A DNA stretch of 64,000 nt, taken from NCBI GenBank assembly GCA_013112575.1, contig JABFGG010000010.1:62001-126000 (forward strand). The letters run 5' to 3'. The position numbers and the translations under genes are program-made. The notes beneath the pieces are model-generated. The model made no database searches. It saw nothing but the letters and a program-made list of their open reading frames with translations, and was not told where the DNA came from. Source of the DNA: Chloroflexota bacterium (lineage in GTDB: Bacteria > Chloroflexota > Anaerolineae > Anaerolineales > UBA11579). This document shows positions 35,639 through 44,853 of this stretch, in pieces (position 1 is the first letter of the stretch; every line of letters starts with the position of its first letter).

Positions 35639-35760
35639 CGCTTTGAAACCTGGGAGGGAGATCAAAGAACAGCCAACCATTTTGACCACGGACAAGGACT
35701 AAGAGACTAGCGACTGCTTAGTGTATAATCCTGCTGAATTTCCCATATTGAGGCATATAC

Positions 35761-36318
35761 ATGATCGACGCAAACGAACTCCGCAACGGCACAACCTTTG
35801 AAAGTGATGGCGACCTCTATAAGGTTGTTGAGTATTCGCACACCAAACCAGGCCGCGGCCTAGCCACCATACGTGTAAAAGCCCGTAACCTGCGCTCCGG
35901 TTCACTCATCGAAAAAACCTTCAGTTCCAGTGCGCGTGTAAATGACGTGCGTCTGGATTACCACGACGTACAGTTCCTATATGCAGATGGCGACATGATG
36001 CACTTCATGGATCTGGGCACCTATGAGCAACCGGCCATCGCAAAAACGGTTATCGAGGAAGCGGCCCCCTTCTTGAAGGAAGGCATGCAGGTCAAACTCA
36101 CTTTTTACGAAGGCGAACCCCTCGATATCGACTTGCCCACTTCAGTTGAACTTAAAGTGGTGCAAGCCGAACCGTCCGTCAAAGGCGACACGGCTACAGG
36201 CGTGAACAAGATTGTGACTACGGAAACCGGTTTGGAAGTTTCTGTGCCTGCTTTTGTCGAAGTCGATGATGTACTGAAGGTGGATACACGCTCAGGGGAA
36301 TACATCACACGCGCATAA
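35761..36318 (+). CDS. efp: Translation elongation factor P
   Basis: 185 residues. It rescues ribosomes stalled at polyproline. The KOW-like N-domain has the tip loop SHTKPGRGLATIRV, where position 32 is Arg rather than the Lys modified by EpmA in enterobacteria. TATAAT lies at 35724-35729 about 31 nt before ATG, and GAGG precedes the start. It ends at its own terminator. Confidence 0.97.
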   Translation: MIDANELRNGTTFESDGDLYKVVEYSHTKPGRGLATIRVKARNLRSGSLIEKTFSSSARVNDVRLDYHDVQFLYADGDMMHFMDLGTYEQPAIAKTVIEEAAPFLKEGMQVKLTFYEGEPLDIDLPTSVELKVVQAEPSVKGDTATGVNKIVTTETGLEVSVPAFVEVDDVLKVDTRSGEYITRA

Positions 36319-36346
36319 AATCTAAGACTTTTACTGCAATCCTATT

Positions 36347-36376
36347 CGGCCAGCTTGCGCTGGCCGTTTATATATT
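36347..36376 (+). terminator. Terminator after efp
   Basis: An 8-bp GC-rich stem, CGGCCAGC (36347-36354) with GCTGGCCG (36359-36366), has a TTGC loop and a T-rich tail. Confidence 0.75.
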
Positions 36377-36429
36377 TAACCCCCACACGAATTTAACAGA
36401 TTCCTCATTTGCCCGAAATACCCTCATGC

Positions 36430-36435
36430 TATAAT
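36430..36435 (+). promoter_or_regulatory. -10 box of a leaderless gene
   Basis: TATAAT at 36430-36435 ends 7 nt before ATG 36443 and overlaps an earlier in-frame ATG at 36434. This argues for the later start and a leaderless mRNA. Confidence 0.6.
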
Positions 36436-36442
36436 GCCGCGC

Positions 36443-36793
36443 ATGCGCACACCTGCTGGCAAAGAATGTACATTTTTCTTCGGCGACTACCATCGTGGTC
36501 GTGATGAAGAAGAGTGCCGTTTACTCAAAGACAATAACCTAGAATGGACACCAGACCTGTGCAGTAACTGCCCCATTCCGGACATCGAACTGGCTAACGC
36601 CTGTGAGCACATGCAATTCACCCCCAAAGTTGAGCGGGCATTGTTCATTGTGGGGAAAAAGCAAGTTTACGTGGACACCTATTGCAGCAAATGCACCTGC
36701 GCTGTCGACGAACCGCGTATCGGCTGCGGTCAATGCCACCCCCTCCCTGACATCTTTGTAGTAGCTCCCGATGACCCTGACACTACTGTTTGA
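36443..36793 (+). CDS. Cysteine-rich putative zinc-binding protein
   Basis: 116 residues from ATG 36443, a start chosen because the upstream ATG lies in the -10 box. Ten Cys are present, with CSNC, CSKC and CGQC pairs plus CTC, the pattern of a small zinc-ribbon or iron-sulfur protein. No membrane helix. I do not recognise the family. It overlaps the next gene by 23 nt, so translation is probably coupled. Confidence 0.7.
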   Translation: MRTPAGKECTFFFGDYHRGRDEEECRLLKDNNLEWTPDLCSNCPIPDIELANACEHMQFTPKVERALFIVGKKQVYVDTYCSKCTCAVDEPRIGCGQCHPLPDIFVVAPDDPDTTV

Positions 36794-37979
36794 CCTTGAT
36801 AACACGCTATTAAACAATGGAATGGAGGATTTCCTCCCCGCATATATGGGCAGTTTGGGGAAACACATTTCTCACCTGGCGGAACCCCAGGAAGTAACCA
36901 AACAACTGCTGGTTGGGGTACAGGCTATGGTCGCTGCCAACCGGCCCGGCCCCACCCTGAAAGAGCGCTTTGATGCCGTTTTTTACCCCGGAATCGAAAT
37001 TGATTATGAAACTGCCCAGGCCCCTTTAGAAGATTATTATCAGAATATTCACCCGCAAGTACGTTCTGTAACCTCACCACGCCCTGAAGCTGCCGAACTC
37101 ATCCAGGAGACTTTAAAGCGTGGCTATACGGTTGCCATTGCCACCAACCCAATGTTCCCACGGGCGGGCACGTTGCAGCGCTTGAGTTGGGCCGAGCTAC
37201 CAGCCGAAGCAAGTGATTTTGCGGTGGTTTCCACCTACGAGGATTTCCATTTCATCAAGCCAAACTCTGCCTACTACGCCGAAGTATTAGGCCAGATCGG
37301 CTGGCCTTCCGGGCCTGTAGTGATGGTAGGCGATGACCCTGAAAGGGACATTGCCGGGGCGCAGGGTTTATGCCTGCCCACCTTCTGGGTGGACCCAAAA
37401 GGTGAAGGACCCGGTAATTGTGAAGCTTTGATTTCAGGTCAGGGCAAGTTGGAGGAATTCTTGCCCTGGTTGGACTCTCTATCTGAAGAAGATTTGACAC
37501 CCAGCTACAACCAGCCCAGTGCTCTGGTAGCCATCCTCAACAGTACACCCGGTGCATTGGAAACACTGACGCGAGATCTAACAGCTGAGCAATGGCGACA
37601 ACGGCCGGTTGAGGATGAATGGAGTTTGGTGGAAATAGTGGCCCATTTACGAGATTCGGAGATCGAAGTGAATTTGCCGCGCCTGCAATTGTTGTTAGCA
37701 GAGGACGAACCATCGATCATTGGCCTGGACACCGACATTTGGGCAGAAGAACGCAATTACATTGCGGAGGATGGGCCACAGGCTTTGGCAGCATTTACTG
37801 AAGCTCGAAGTCAGAGCATGGATATTTTGGCAGAATTGGATGAGGTGGGTTGGCAAAAGCTGGGTCGACACAGTTATTTTGGACCAACCACCTTGCAGGA
37901 ATTGGTACGCTTCACGGGGCGGCATGACAGGTTGCATGTGCAGCAGGTGCATAAGACGATAGACAAAATTCGGGACTAG
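36771..37979 (+). CDS. HAD hydrolase fused to a DinB-like domain
   Basis: 402 residues. Residues 1-230 are a HAD phosphatase: FDLDNTLL with both catalytic Asp, ATNP, FHFIKPNSAYY and MVGDDPERDIAGA. From about residue 240 a helical DinB-like domain follows (LTAEQWRQRPVEDEWSLVEI, GRHDRLHVQQVHK). This fusion is unusual. The HAD substrate is unknown; DinB could bind a metal or a thiol cofactor. It overlaps the Cys-rich gene by 23 nt. Confidence 0.82.
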   Translation: MTLTLLFDLDNTLLNNGMEDFLPAYMGSLGKHISHLAEPQEVTKQLLVGVQAMVAANRPGPTLKERFDAVFYPGIEIDYETAQAPLEDYYQNIHPQVRSVTSPRPEAAELIQETLKRGYTVAIATNPMFPRAGTLQRLSWAELPAEASDFAVVSTYEDFHFIKPNSAYYAEVLGQIGWPSGPVVMVGDDPERDIAGAQGLCLPTFWVDPKGEGPGNCEALISGQGKLEEFLPWLDSLSEEDLTPSYNQPSALVAILNSTPGALETLTRDLTAEQWRQRPVEDEWSLVEIVAHLRDSEIEVNLPRLQLLLAEDEPSIIGLDTDIWAEERNYIAEDGPQALAAFTEARSQSMDILAELDEVGWQKLGRHSYFGPTTLQELVRFTGRHDRLHVQQVHKTIDKIRD

Positions 37980-38160
37980 GGCTGATCAAAACCGTGGTTG
38001 GGCGCTAGATTTTGCTATTTAAATAATTGTGTTAAATTAACTGGGAAACGAGTTGGGGGCCACTTGCATCTATCAACCAACATTCAAGCATTAGCTTCCT
38101 CCGTATCCATTGTTAGAGACTCGTGTTTAAGCAGGCGGTTTATTTCGGAGGTACACATTC

Positions 38161-39411
38161 ATGCGAACACGCGTGGTAGTGACCGGCATGGGCTGTATCA
38201 GCCCAGTCGGCAATGACGTAGAAACAACATGGAATAACATCAAGGGGGGTGTTTCGGGGACGGGGAAGATCACTCTATACGATGCAACTGACCACCGCAC
38301 CACAGTCGCGGCCGAGGTCAAGGATTACGATCCGAATGAGATCTTCGGGCGCAAAGAAGCAAGGCGACTGGATCGCTTCTCGCAGTTCGCATTGTCAGCG
38401 GCCTTACAAGCCGTGGAACATGCCAGATTGGAGATCAACGATAGCAATCGTGAGCGCATTGGAGGCGTGATCGGTACGGGTATCGGTGGTTTAGGTACCC
38501 TGTCTGATAATTTTGCCACCTTACACAAAAGCGGCCCCAGTCGCATCAGCCCTTTCCTGGTGCCGATGATGCTGCCGGATACTGCCGGAGGCATGATCGC
38601 CATCAACCTGGGCATCCAGGGTCCCAACATGGCTGTGGTAACCGCCTGTGCTACAGGCACAAATGCTGTCGGTGAAGCCGCCGAGGTTATCCGCCGCGGA
38701 CAGGCCGACGTGATGCTGGCAGGGGCTACAGAAGCGGCCATCCTGCCGATCTCCGTTGGTGGCCTGAGTGTGATGACGGCGCTGACGGCCAACCCTGACC
38801 CGGAAAGCGCCTCACGCCCCTTTGATGCAAAACGAGACGGGTTCGTGATGGGTGAGGGCGCGGCTGTGCTGGTACTGGAAGCACTCGAACATGCACAAGA
38901 GCGGGGGGCGACGATCTATGCCGAGGTGGTGGGCTACGGCATAACCAACGATGCCTATCACATCTCCGCTCCTTCGGAGAATGGCAGCGGGGCGGCGCGC
39001 TGCATGCGCATGGCGTTGGATAATGCAGGCATGGAGATCGGTGAGATCGACTACATCAATGCCCACGGCACCAGTACTCCTTTGAATGACAAGAGCGAGA
39101 CGGCCGCCATCAAAACCGTTTTCGGTGAGCAGGCCTATGACATGTCCATCTCATCCACCAAATCAATGACCGGACACCTGGTGGGCGCTTCAGGCACGAT
39201 TGAGGCTTTAATCTCTACAAAAGCGATCAATGAGAACATCGCCCCCCCTACGATCAATTACGAGAACCCGGACCCAGAATGTGACCTGGATTACGTGCCA
39301 AACGCGGCACGTGAAATGGAAATCAATACCGTGATGTCAAACTCCTTTGGCTTTGGGGGCCACAACGCCACCATTATTTTAAAAAGCTTCCAAGAAGCGA
39401 ACGGTTCATGA
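38161..39411 (+). CDS. fabF: Beta-ketoacyl-ACP synthase II
   Basis: 416 residues; GGAGG precedes ATG 38161. It condenses malonyl-ACP with acyl-ACP in fatty acid elongation. The active Cys is C163 in VTACATGTNAV, with the two catalytic His in NAHGTSTPLND and KSMTGHLVGASG. It overlaps fabH by 4 nt. Confidence 0.96.
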   Translation: MRTRVVVTGMGCISPVGNDVETTWNNIKGGVSGTGKITLYDATDHRTTVAAEVKDYDPNEIFGRKEARRLDRFSQFALSAALQAVEHARLEINDSNRERIGGVIGTGIGGLGTLSDNFATLHKSGPSRISPFLVPMMLPDTAGGMIAINLGIQGPNMAVVTACATGTNAVGEAAEVIRRGQADVMLAGATEAAILPISVGGLSVMTALTANPDPESASRPFDAKRDGFVMGEGAAVLVLEALEHAQERGATIYAEVVGYGITNDAYHISAPSENGSGAARCMRMALDNAGMEIGEIDYINAHGTSTPLNDKSETAAIKTVFGEQAYDMSISSTKSMTGHLVGASGTIEALISTKAINENIAPPTINYENPDPECDLDYVPNAAREMEINTVMSNSFGFGGHNATIILKSFQEANGS

Positions 39412-40523
39412 GCTCCAACGCCCACATCACCGGTTGGGGCATGGCCGTTCCCGAGAAGGTGCTCACCAATCAAGAGCTTGAAATGATGGTGGACACCAAC
39501 GACGAATGGATCCGTTCACGTACAGGCATTGAAGAACGACGCATTGCCAGCGACGACGAAACCACCGCATCACTGGCTACAGAGGCAGCCATCAATGCAC
39601 TGCGGGTAGCGAAACTGCCACCCAGCCAGGTGGACCTGATCATCGTGGCAACCTCAACACCCGAATATCTGTTCCCGGCCACGGCCTGCCTGGTGCAGGA
39701 TCGAATCGGGGCGACCACAGCAGGCGCATTCGACTTGCTGGCGGCCTGCTCTGGTTTCATCTATGCCCTCAACATGGCTGCTGAGACAATTCGTGGTGGG
39801 TCCAACAAAAATGCACTGGTGATCGGGTCAGAGACCCTGTCACGCGTAGTGGACTGGACCGACCGCGGCACCTGCATCCTGTTTGGGGACGGAGCCGGCG
39901 CATTCGTCTTACAGGCCAGCGACGAGCCTGGCGGCATTCGTTCCTCCGTCATGCGCTCAGATGGTTCAGGGGGAGACCTCTTATGGATCCCCGGCGGGGG
40001 CAGCGCAGAACCGGCCACTAACCAGACAGTGGACGATAGCCACCATTTCATCCGCATGAATGGACGTGAAGTGTTCCGCTTTGCTACACGCGTGATGGCA
40101 CGCTCCTCCGAAGAAGCCATCAAAAAAGCAGGCATGGAAGTGGAGGACATTGACCTGATCATCCCCCACCAGGCCAATCTGCGCATCATTGATGCCGCGG
40201 CCCGCGGCCTGAAGCTACCTATGGAACGTTTTGCCGTGAACGTCCAGAAATACGGTAACACGTCTACCGCCTCGATCCCCATTGCAGCTGTCGAAGCCAT
40301 CGAAGAAGGTCGCATCAATCCCGGAGACAATCTGGTGTTAGTAGGCTTTGGAGCCGGGCTGACCTGGGGCGCTTTGGTTGCGACCTGGACCGGCCCATTT
40401 GCAGAACTGAAACCCATCCGCATGCGCCGCTACCGCAGACTGGCACGCGTACGCTCCTTCCTACTAAGGTGGGCACGGCGTTTGGGCGCCATATTCTTTG
40501 GAAGACGCGGCGACTCAGCTTAA
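39408..40523 (+). CDS. fabH: Beta-ketoacyl-ACP synthase III with basic C-terminal tail
   Basis: 371 residues, about 40 longer than usual. It starts fatty acid synthesis by condensing an acyl-CoA with malonyl-ACP. C114 (LLAACSGFIYA), His in PHQANLRIID and Asn in YGNTSTASIP form the intact triad. The extra C-terminus is Arg-rich and partly hydrophobic (RRLGAIFFGRRG), perhaps an amphipathic membrane contact. It shares 4 nt with fabF and ends at a terminator. Confidence 0.95.
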   Translation: MSSNAHITGWGMAVPEKVLTNQELEMMVDTNDEWIRSRTGIEERRIASDDETTASLATEAAINALRVAKLPPSQVDLIIVATSTPEYLFPATACLVQDRIGATTAGAFDLLAACSGFIYALNMAAETIRGGSNKNALVIGSETLSRVVDWTDRGTCILFGDGAGAFVLQASDEPGGIRSSVMRSDGSGGDLLWIPGGGSAEPATNQTVDDSHHFIRMNGREVFRFATRVMARSSEEAIKKAGMEVEDIDLIIPHQANLRIIDAAARGLKLPMERFAVNVQKYGNTSTASIPIAAVEAIEEGRINPGDNLVLVGFGAGLTWGALVATWTGPFAELKPIRMRRYRRLARVRSFLLRWARRLGAIFFGRRGDSA

Positions 40524-40527
40524 AAGC

Positions 40528-40558
40528 AAAGACCTCCCGGTTTCGGGAGGTCTTTTTT
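40528..40558. terminator. Bidirectional terminator between fabH and the membrane protein gene
   Basis: AAAGACCTCCCG (40528-40539) pairs with CGGGAGGTCTTT (40544-40555), with a 4-nt loop and T-runs either side. Confidence 0.9.
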
Positions 40559-40563
40559 ATTTG

Positions 40564-41790
40564 TTATGCCTGTTCGTTGGTTTGTGGATTTTCCTCTTCG
40601 TCTATCCCTAAGCGGAAAACGCTCAGGATGCGGCGAATAAGGTCATAGGCCACGTTCTGCTGGAAGCCGACGATGAAGGCCAGGACGTAAATGGGTGGTG
40701 GGAAAGTGACTTGCGTGGTACCGGAAGAATTATCAATGGTCAGGGCCACCAGGCCGGCCTGCATCACAAGGTAAACGAAAGCACCTAAGAGCATGCCCAG
40801 CAAGGGACTCGCTAAATACCAGAGCGTGAATTGTTTATTGAAGTCCACATCGTGTGAGACGTGCTTGCGCAGATAAAAGACTGCGCCGATGACACCACCC
40901 ATACCGCCCCATATCAGAGCCGAAGTGCCCACGTACATGTCCGTAGCAAGAGTGGGGAAAGCCAGCAAGGCGTCGTTACCAAAATTGGACAAGGCTAAAT
41001 CCCGGACGTAAGGCGGGAACCAGACCAATAACCAAGCCAGCAAGGCACCCAGGAACAACTCGTAAAAGAATATCCCAAATGTAAGTCGCGAATTGCTGAT
41101 CGAGCGCAGAGTAATGGCTATGCGTAACTCGACTTCCCCAACAGAACGCTCGGTTTCCTCGAAGTTATCACGGCCAGCCAATATCTCATTACGAGCCCGT
41201 TCTAATTGGTCCAACATACCGCGGGCAATATTGAGGTTGGGCACCTTTTGGTTGATGTCCCTTTGGGCCTGTTCGATGCGCACCCAGAGGGCCTCCAGAC
41301 GCGGCTTGGTAATAAAAAGATCCAGCAAAGCCCTATCCGCATCAAGGCTGGCGCTACCACCCCGGAATTGGGGGTCATACATGGCCGCGGCGGCAGAGGG
41401 GTCTAACAGGGCCGCTTCGCTGAAGATGGGCATACCGCGGGCAGATTCTTCTGTGGGGAGAGGGATTTCAACGCTCGGCAAACCAGCACTGACGGGAAAT
41501 TCGTCGTCAGGGATGATTGGCTCGACCGCGCCCAGGCCGCGGTCGCGGTCTGCTTCGGGAGGAGTGACCGATGAAACACCAGCGAGTGTGGAAATACTAT
41601 CTTCGAGGAAATCAGAGACCTCTTCGCCAGCCAGGAGATCGTCAGGTGGAGCGTCGATCTCATCCAGCACGTCGGTGATGGTCTCATAATCGTCGCCGAT
41701 ATCATCAAAGGGCAAACCCTTATCGGGCAACATCTCCCCGCCTGTGCCTTCCAGCGGGTTTTCGGAACTGAATTCGTCAGCGAAGGACAT
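40564..41790 (-). CDS. Acidic N-terminus, four-helix membrane protein linked to ParA
   Basis: 408 residues from ATG 41790, preceded by GAGGTGAGTG. The first ~150 residues are acidic and low in complexity, likely disordered. A helical, possibly coiled-coil stretch (about 160-225, ARGMLDQLERARNEI) leads to four membrane helices at about 235-385. It starts inside the end of the parA frame (14-nt overlap), so the two are coupled. No family recognised; it could be the membrane anchor or cargo for the ParA ATPase. Confidence 0.7.
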   Translation of the reverse strand: MSFADEFSSENPLEGTGGEMLPDKGLPFDDIGDDYETITDVLDEIDAPPDDLLAGEEVSDFLEDSISTLAGVSSVTPPEADRDRGLGAVEPIIPDDEFPVSAGLPSVEIPLPTEESARGMPIFSEAALLDPSAAAAMYDPQFRGGSASLDADRALLDLFITKPRLEALWVRIEQAQRDINQKVPNLNIARGMLDQLERARNEILAGRDNFEETERSVGEVELRIAITLRSISNSRLTFGIFFYELFLGALLAWLLVWFPPYVRDLALSNFGNDALLAFPTLATDMYVGTSALIWGGMGGVIGAVFYLRKHVSHDVDFNKQFTLWYLASPLLGMLLGAFVYLVMQAGLVALTIDNSSGTTQVTFPPPIYVLAFIVGFQQNVAYDLIRRILSVFRLGIDEEENPQTNEQA

Positions 41791-42538
41791 CACTCACCTC
41801 TTTGGCCAGCTCGCGATAGGCTACTGCAGCGCGGCTGGCAGGCCGGTAATCCAATACAGTCTGGCGCGAAGCAGGAGCAACCGCTGCAGCTTCGTCCATG
41901 GGAATTGTAGATTTCAATAGTTTGTTACGAAAAACCTTACTCATTTCACTTACGATAGCATCGGCATTGGGTGAAGCGCCATGCATAGTCGGTACTACAC
42001 CCAGTAATTGCAGGTCTGGGTTGATACGGTCTCTAATCAGCCAGACCGACTCAAGTAACGGGCGCACACCGCGCATCGCCAGGTACTCCGTTTTGACCGG
42101 GATAAGCAACTGGTTGGCAGCCACCAGACCATTGACAGTCAGCAGACCGAGGTTAGGCGGCGTGTCGATCAGCACATAATCAACGTCATCCCGCGACTTC
42201 TCGATGGCATCGCGCAGGCGGGTGGTGCGATCGGGCTGTTTCAACAAACGATACTCTGCAGAGAGTAAATCGGAGCCAGCCGGGGCGACTTGCAAACGTT
42301 CAGCCACGGATTTGGCGACGTCAGACAGAGCTATGTCTTTGTTCAGCAGCAAATTGACCATGGAAGGCTTGGTGGTGTAAGGGTTGAGGCCAAAACTTAC
42401 AGTCATGGCACCCTGTGAATCCAGATCAATCAGCGCCACACGGTACCCCAAATCGGCCAGCGCAGCACCCAGGTTGACCACGGTGGTGGTCTTGCCAACG
42501 CCGCCTTTTTGGTTGGCGACCGCGATGACGCGTCTCAT
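41777..42538 (-). CDS. ParA/MinD-family ATPase (orphan)
   Basis: 253 residues from ATG 42538; the frame is open upstream, but this start gives the standard N-terminus ending in NQKGGVGKTTT, the deviant Walker A, and fits the leaderless promoter. LIDLDSQGAMTVSFGL and IDTPPNLGLLT are the remaining ParA signatures. No ParB or parS is nearby; the coupled downstream gene is a membrane protein. A role in positioning a membrane complex is inference. Confidence 0.9.
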   Translation of the reverse strand: MRRVIAVANQKGGVGKTTTVVNLGAALADLGYRVALIDLDSQGAMTVSFGLNPYTTKPSMVNLLLNKDIALSDVAKSVAERLQVAPAGSDLLSAEYRLLKQPDRTTRLRDAIEKSRDDVDYVLIDTPPNLGLLTVNGLVAANQLLIPVKTEYLAMRGVRPLLESVWLIRDRINPDLQLLGVVPTMHGASPNADAIVSEMSKVFRNKLLKSTIPMDEAAAVAPASRQTVLDYRPASRAAVAYRELAKEVSDVLR

Positions 42539-42544
42539 GGAGTG

Positions 42545-42573
42545 AGTATAGAGGATGTCAAATATCCCGTCAA
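42545..42573 (-). promoter_or_regulatory. Promoter of the parA unit (leaderless)
   Basis: TTGACG (42573-42568), a 17-nt spacer and TATACT (42550-42545). The start site falls about at the ATG, 6 nt beyond the -10 box. Confidence 0.75.
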
Positions 42574-42792
42574 TCAAAATCGATTGGCAGAACACAAATG
42601 CGGTATAGCGCACGAGGCGTATTGAAGGTAGGTAAAAAACTGCGATAAATGACAATTTTCACAGAAAGTAAGAGTTCTATTAGATTTGTCTTCAATAGAG
42701 ATAGGCCAATCTCCCTCGTTCGTATAGGTTGGTATAATCTCTGGATACTTTCTTTTTATTGTTAGTACCCCTCGCATGTATTGGAGAATCCT

Positions 42793-44664
42793 ATGAATGC
42801 ATCAAGAAGTCGAGCCTCAATCATTTATTTGTTGCTCTTTGTTGTAATTATTGTCTTTCTGGTCCTGAATTTCCAACAGCAGACCAACAGTCAGGAAGCA
42901 CTAACCATCAACGAACTGGCCGCAGATATCCAAAGTGGCGTGGTCGGCAAAGTCGTTGCTGACAACGATCGTCTGCGCGTAACTTACGATGATGGTACAG
43001 AACGTGAAGCACATAAAGAACCCGGATCTACCGTCGTAGACCAGTTCGTTGCTTTAGGTGTAACAGCCGAGCAACTTTCTGCCAATAACGTCAAGATCCA
43101 GGTACAACCCCCCAGCGCCTGGTTGGGTATTGCCACAGCTTTTGGCTATATCCTGCCCTTCCTCATTTTGGGTGGTGTGTTCTGGTTCGTGTTCCGCCAG
43201 GCACAGGGCAGCAACAACGCCGCCATGTCCTTTGGTAAATCGCGGGCACGCATGTTCAGCGGCGATCATCCCACAGTTACTTTTGAAGATGTAGCTGGAG
43301 CGGAAGAAGCCAAAGAAGAGCTGGTCGAAATCGTTGAATTTCTGCAAGAACCTGAAAAGTTCATTTCTTTGGGAGCACGCATCCCCAAAGGCGTGTTGCT
43401 GGTCGGCCAGCCTGGAACGGGAAAGACCCTGATGGCTAAGGCAGTTTCCGGCGAAGCGGGCGTACCTTTCTTCTCGATATCCGGTTCGGAGTTCGTGGAA
43501 ATGTTCGTAGGTGTCGGTGCAAGCCGTGTGCGCGACCTGTTTGATCAAGCCAAGCGCCACTCCCCCTGCATTGTATTTGTGGACGAAATTGACGCCGTAG
43601 GCCGCCAACGCGGCGCAGGCCTGGGCGGCAGCCACGACGAGCGTGAGCAAACCCTCAACCAAATGCTGGTAGAGATGGACGGTTTCGATACCGACACCAA
43701 CATCATCATGGTGGCAGCGACCAACCGCCCTGACATCCTCGATCCGGCACTGATGCGCCCCGGTCGTTTCGATCGCCGCGTCATGCTGGACCGCCCTGAC
43801 GTGCGTGGCCGTGAAGCTATTCTTGAAGTTCACACCCGCGGCAAACCACTGGAACCCAACACAGACCTCAGCGTATTAGCACGTGGAACCCCCGGATTTG
43901 TAGGCGCAGACTTGGAAAACCTGGTCAATGAAGCTGCCATTCTGGCAGCCCGCCGCAATAAGCAATCCATTGGGCAAGACGAATTCCAGGAAGCCATTGA
44001 GCGCGTGATCGCCGGACCGGAACGCAAGAGCCGCTTGATTACCGAAGACGAAAAGCGCGTGGTGGCGTATCACGAAGCTGGACATGCCATAGTGATGAAT
44101 GCCCTCCCCGAAGCCGACCCCGTACACAAAGTCACAATCATCCCCCGCGGCATGGCAGGTGGTTACACGCTGGCATTGCCCGAAGAAGACCTGACCCTGA
44201 TGTCACGTAAGAAAATGCTGGCCGATATGGTGGGCCTGATGGGCGGGCGGGCTGCCGAAGAGTTGGTGTTCGATGACATCACTTCAGGAGCATCCAACGA
44301 CATCGAACGAGTCACCAAGCTGGCCCGCACGATGGTCACCCGGTTAGGGATGAGCGATGAGTTGGGGCCGATGACCTACGGACAGAAAGAAGAACTGGTC
44401 TTCCTGGGTCGCGAGATCTCTGAGCAGCGCGATTATTCTGAGGCAGTTGCTGAAAAGATCGACACGGAAGTACGTGTGCTGGTCAACGATGCCTACATCA
44501 AAGCGAAAGAGATCCTCAAGGAGTATCACGACAAACTGGATGAAGTCGCTGAGAAATTGCTTGAGGTAGAAACTCTTGCGCGCAAAGAATTTGAAGAAAT
44601 CTTCCCGCCCCCAGAGCCAAAGCGCACACCCACCCCGGTGTTGGCCGGAGCTAACTCCCACTAA
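42793..44664 (+). CDS. ftsH: ATP-dependent zinc metalloprotease FtsH
   Basis: 623 residues from ATG 42793 (GGAG 42783-42786; an earlier in-frame TTG is less likely). TM1 at about 8-26, a short outer loop, TM2 at about 112-132, AAA with Walker A GQPGTGKT at 205-212 and SRH region, then HEAGH at 427-431 with the third ligand downstream. It degrades unneeded membrane and short-lived proteins. It ends at a terminator. Confidence 0.97.
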   Translation: MNASRSRASIIYLLLFVVIIVFLVLNFQQQTNSQEALTINELAADIQSGVVGKVVADNDRLRVTYDDGTEREAHKEPGSTVVDQFVALGVTAEQLSANNVKIQVQPPSAWLGIATAFGYILPFLILGGVFWFVFRQAQGSNNAAMSFGKSRARMFSGDHPTVTFEDVAGAEEAKEELVEIVEFLQEPEKFISLGARIPKGVLLVGQPGTGKTLMAKAVSGEAGVPFFSISGSEFVEMFVGVGASRVRDLFDQAKRHSPCIVFVDEIDAVGRQRGAGLGGSHDEREQTLNQMLVEMDGFDTDTNIIMVAATNRPDILDPALMRPGRFDRRVMLDRPDVRGREAILEVHTRGKPLEPNTDLSVLARGTPGFVGADLENLVNEAAILAARRNKQSIGQDEFQEAIERVIAGPERKSRLITEDEKRVVAYHEAGHAIVMNALPEADPVHKVTIIPRGMAGGYTLALPEEDLTLMSRKKMLADMVGLMGGRAAEELVFDDITSGASNDIERVTKLARTMVTRLGMSDELGPMTYGQKEELVFLGREISEQRDYSEAVAEKIDTEVRVLVNDAYIKAKEILKEYHDKLDEVAEKLLEVETLARKEFEEIFPPPEPKRTPTPVLAGANSH

Positions 44665-44674
44665 CAACTAAAGC

Positions 44675-44704
44675 AAGACGGGCCAAATGGCCCGTCTTTT
44701 TTTG
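44675..44704 (+). terminator. Terminator after ftsH
   Basis: AAGACGGGCCA (44675-44685) pairs with TGGCCCGTCTT (44688-44698) around a 2-nt loop and is followed by a long T-run. Confidence 0.88.
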
Positions 44705-44787
44705 TGTTTTGAGTAGCTAACCTATACTGTTTACAAACCAGAGTCTTTTCTCCCCACATAGCTAAAAATCGATCATGTTTTCAGGCG

Positions 44788-44813
44788 GCGAACCGCGGTT
44801 CGCCCCTACAATT
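44788..44813. repeat. Palindromic repeat copy 1
   Basis: GCGAACCGCGGTTCGC, a perfect 16-bp palindrome, then CCCTACAATT. The second copy lies at 45582-45607. Together they flank the HAD gene. Confidence 0.75.
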
Positions 44814-44853
44814 CAGGTTATTTCAGGCAAATAATTAGCTCGTCCCAATAATA

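Noticed and set aside
41777-42538. Chromosome partition parA of a parAB locus
   Set aside because: No ParB gene and no parS-like 16-bp palindrome nearby; the partner is a membrane protein.
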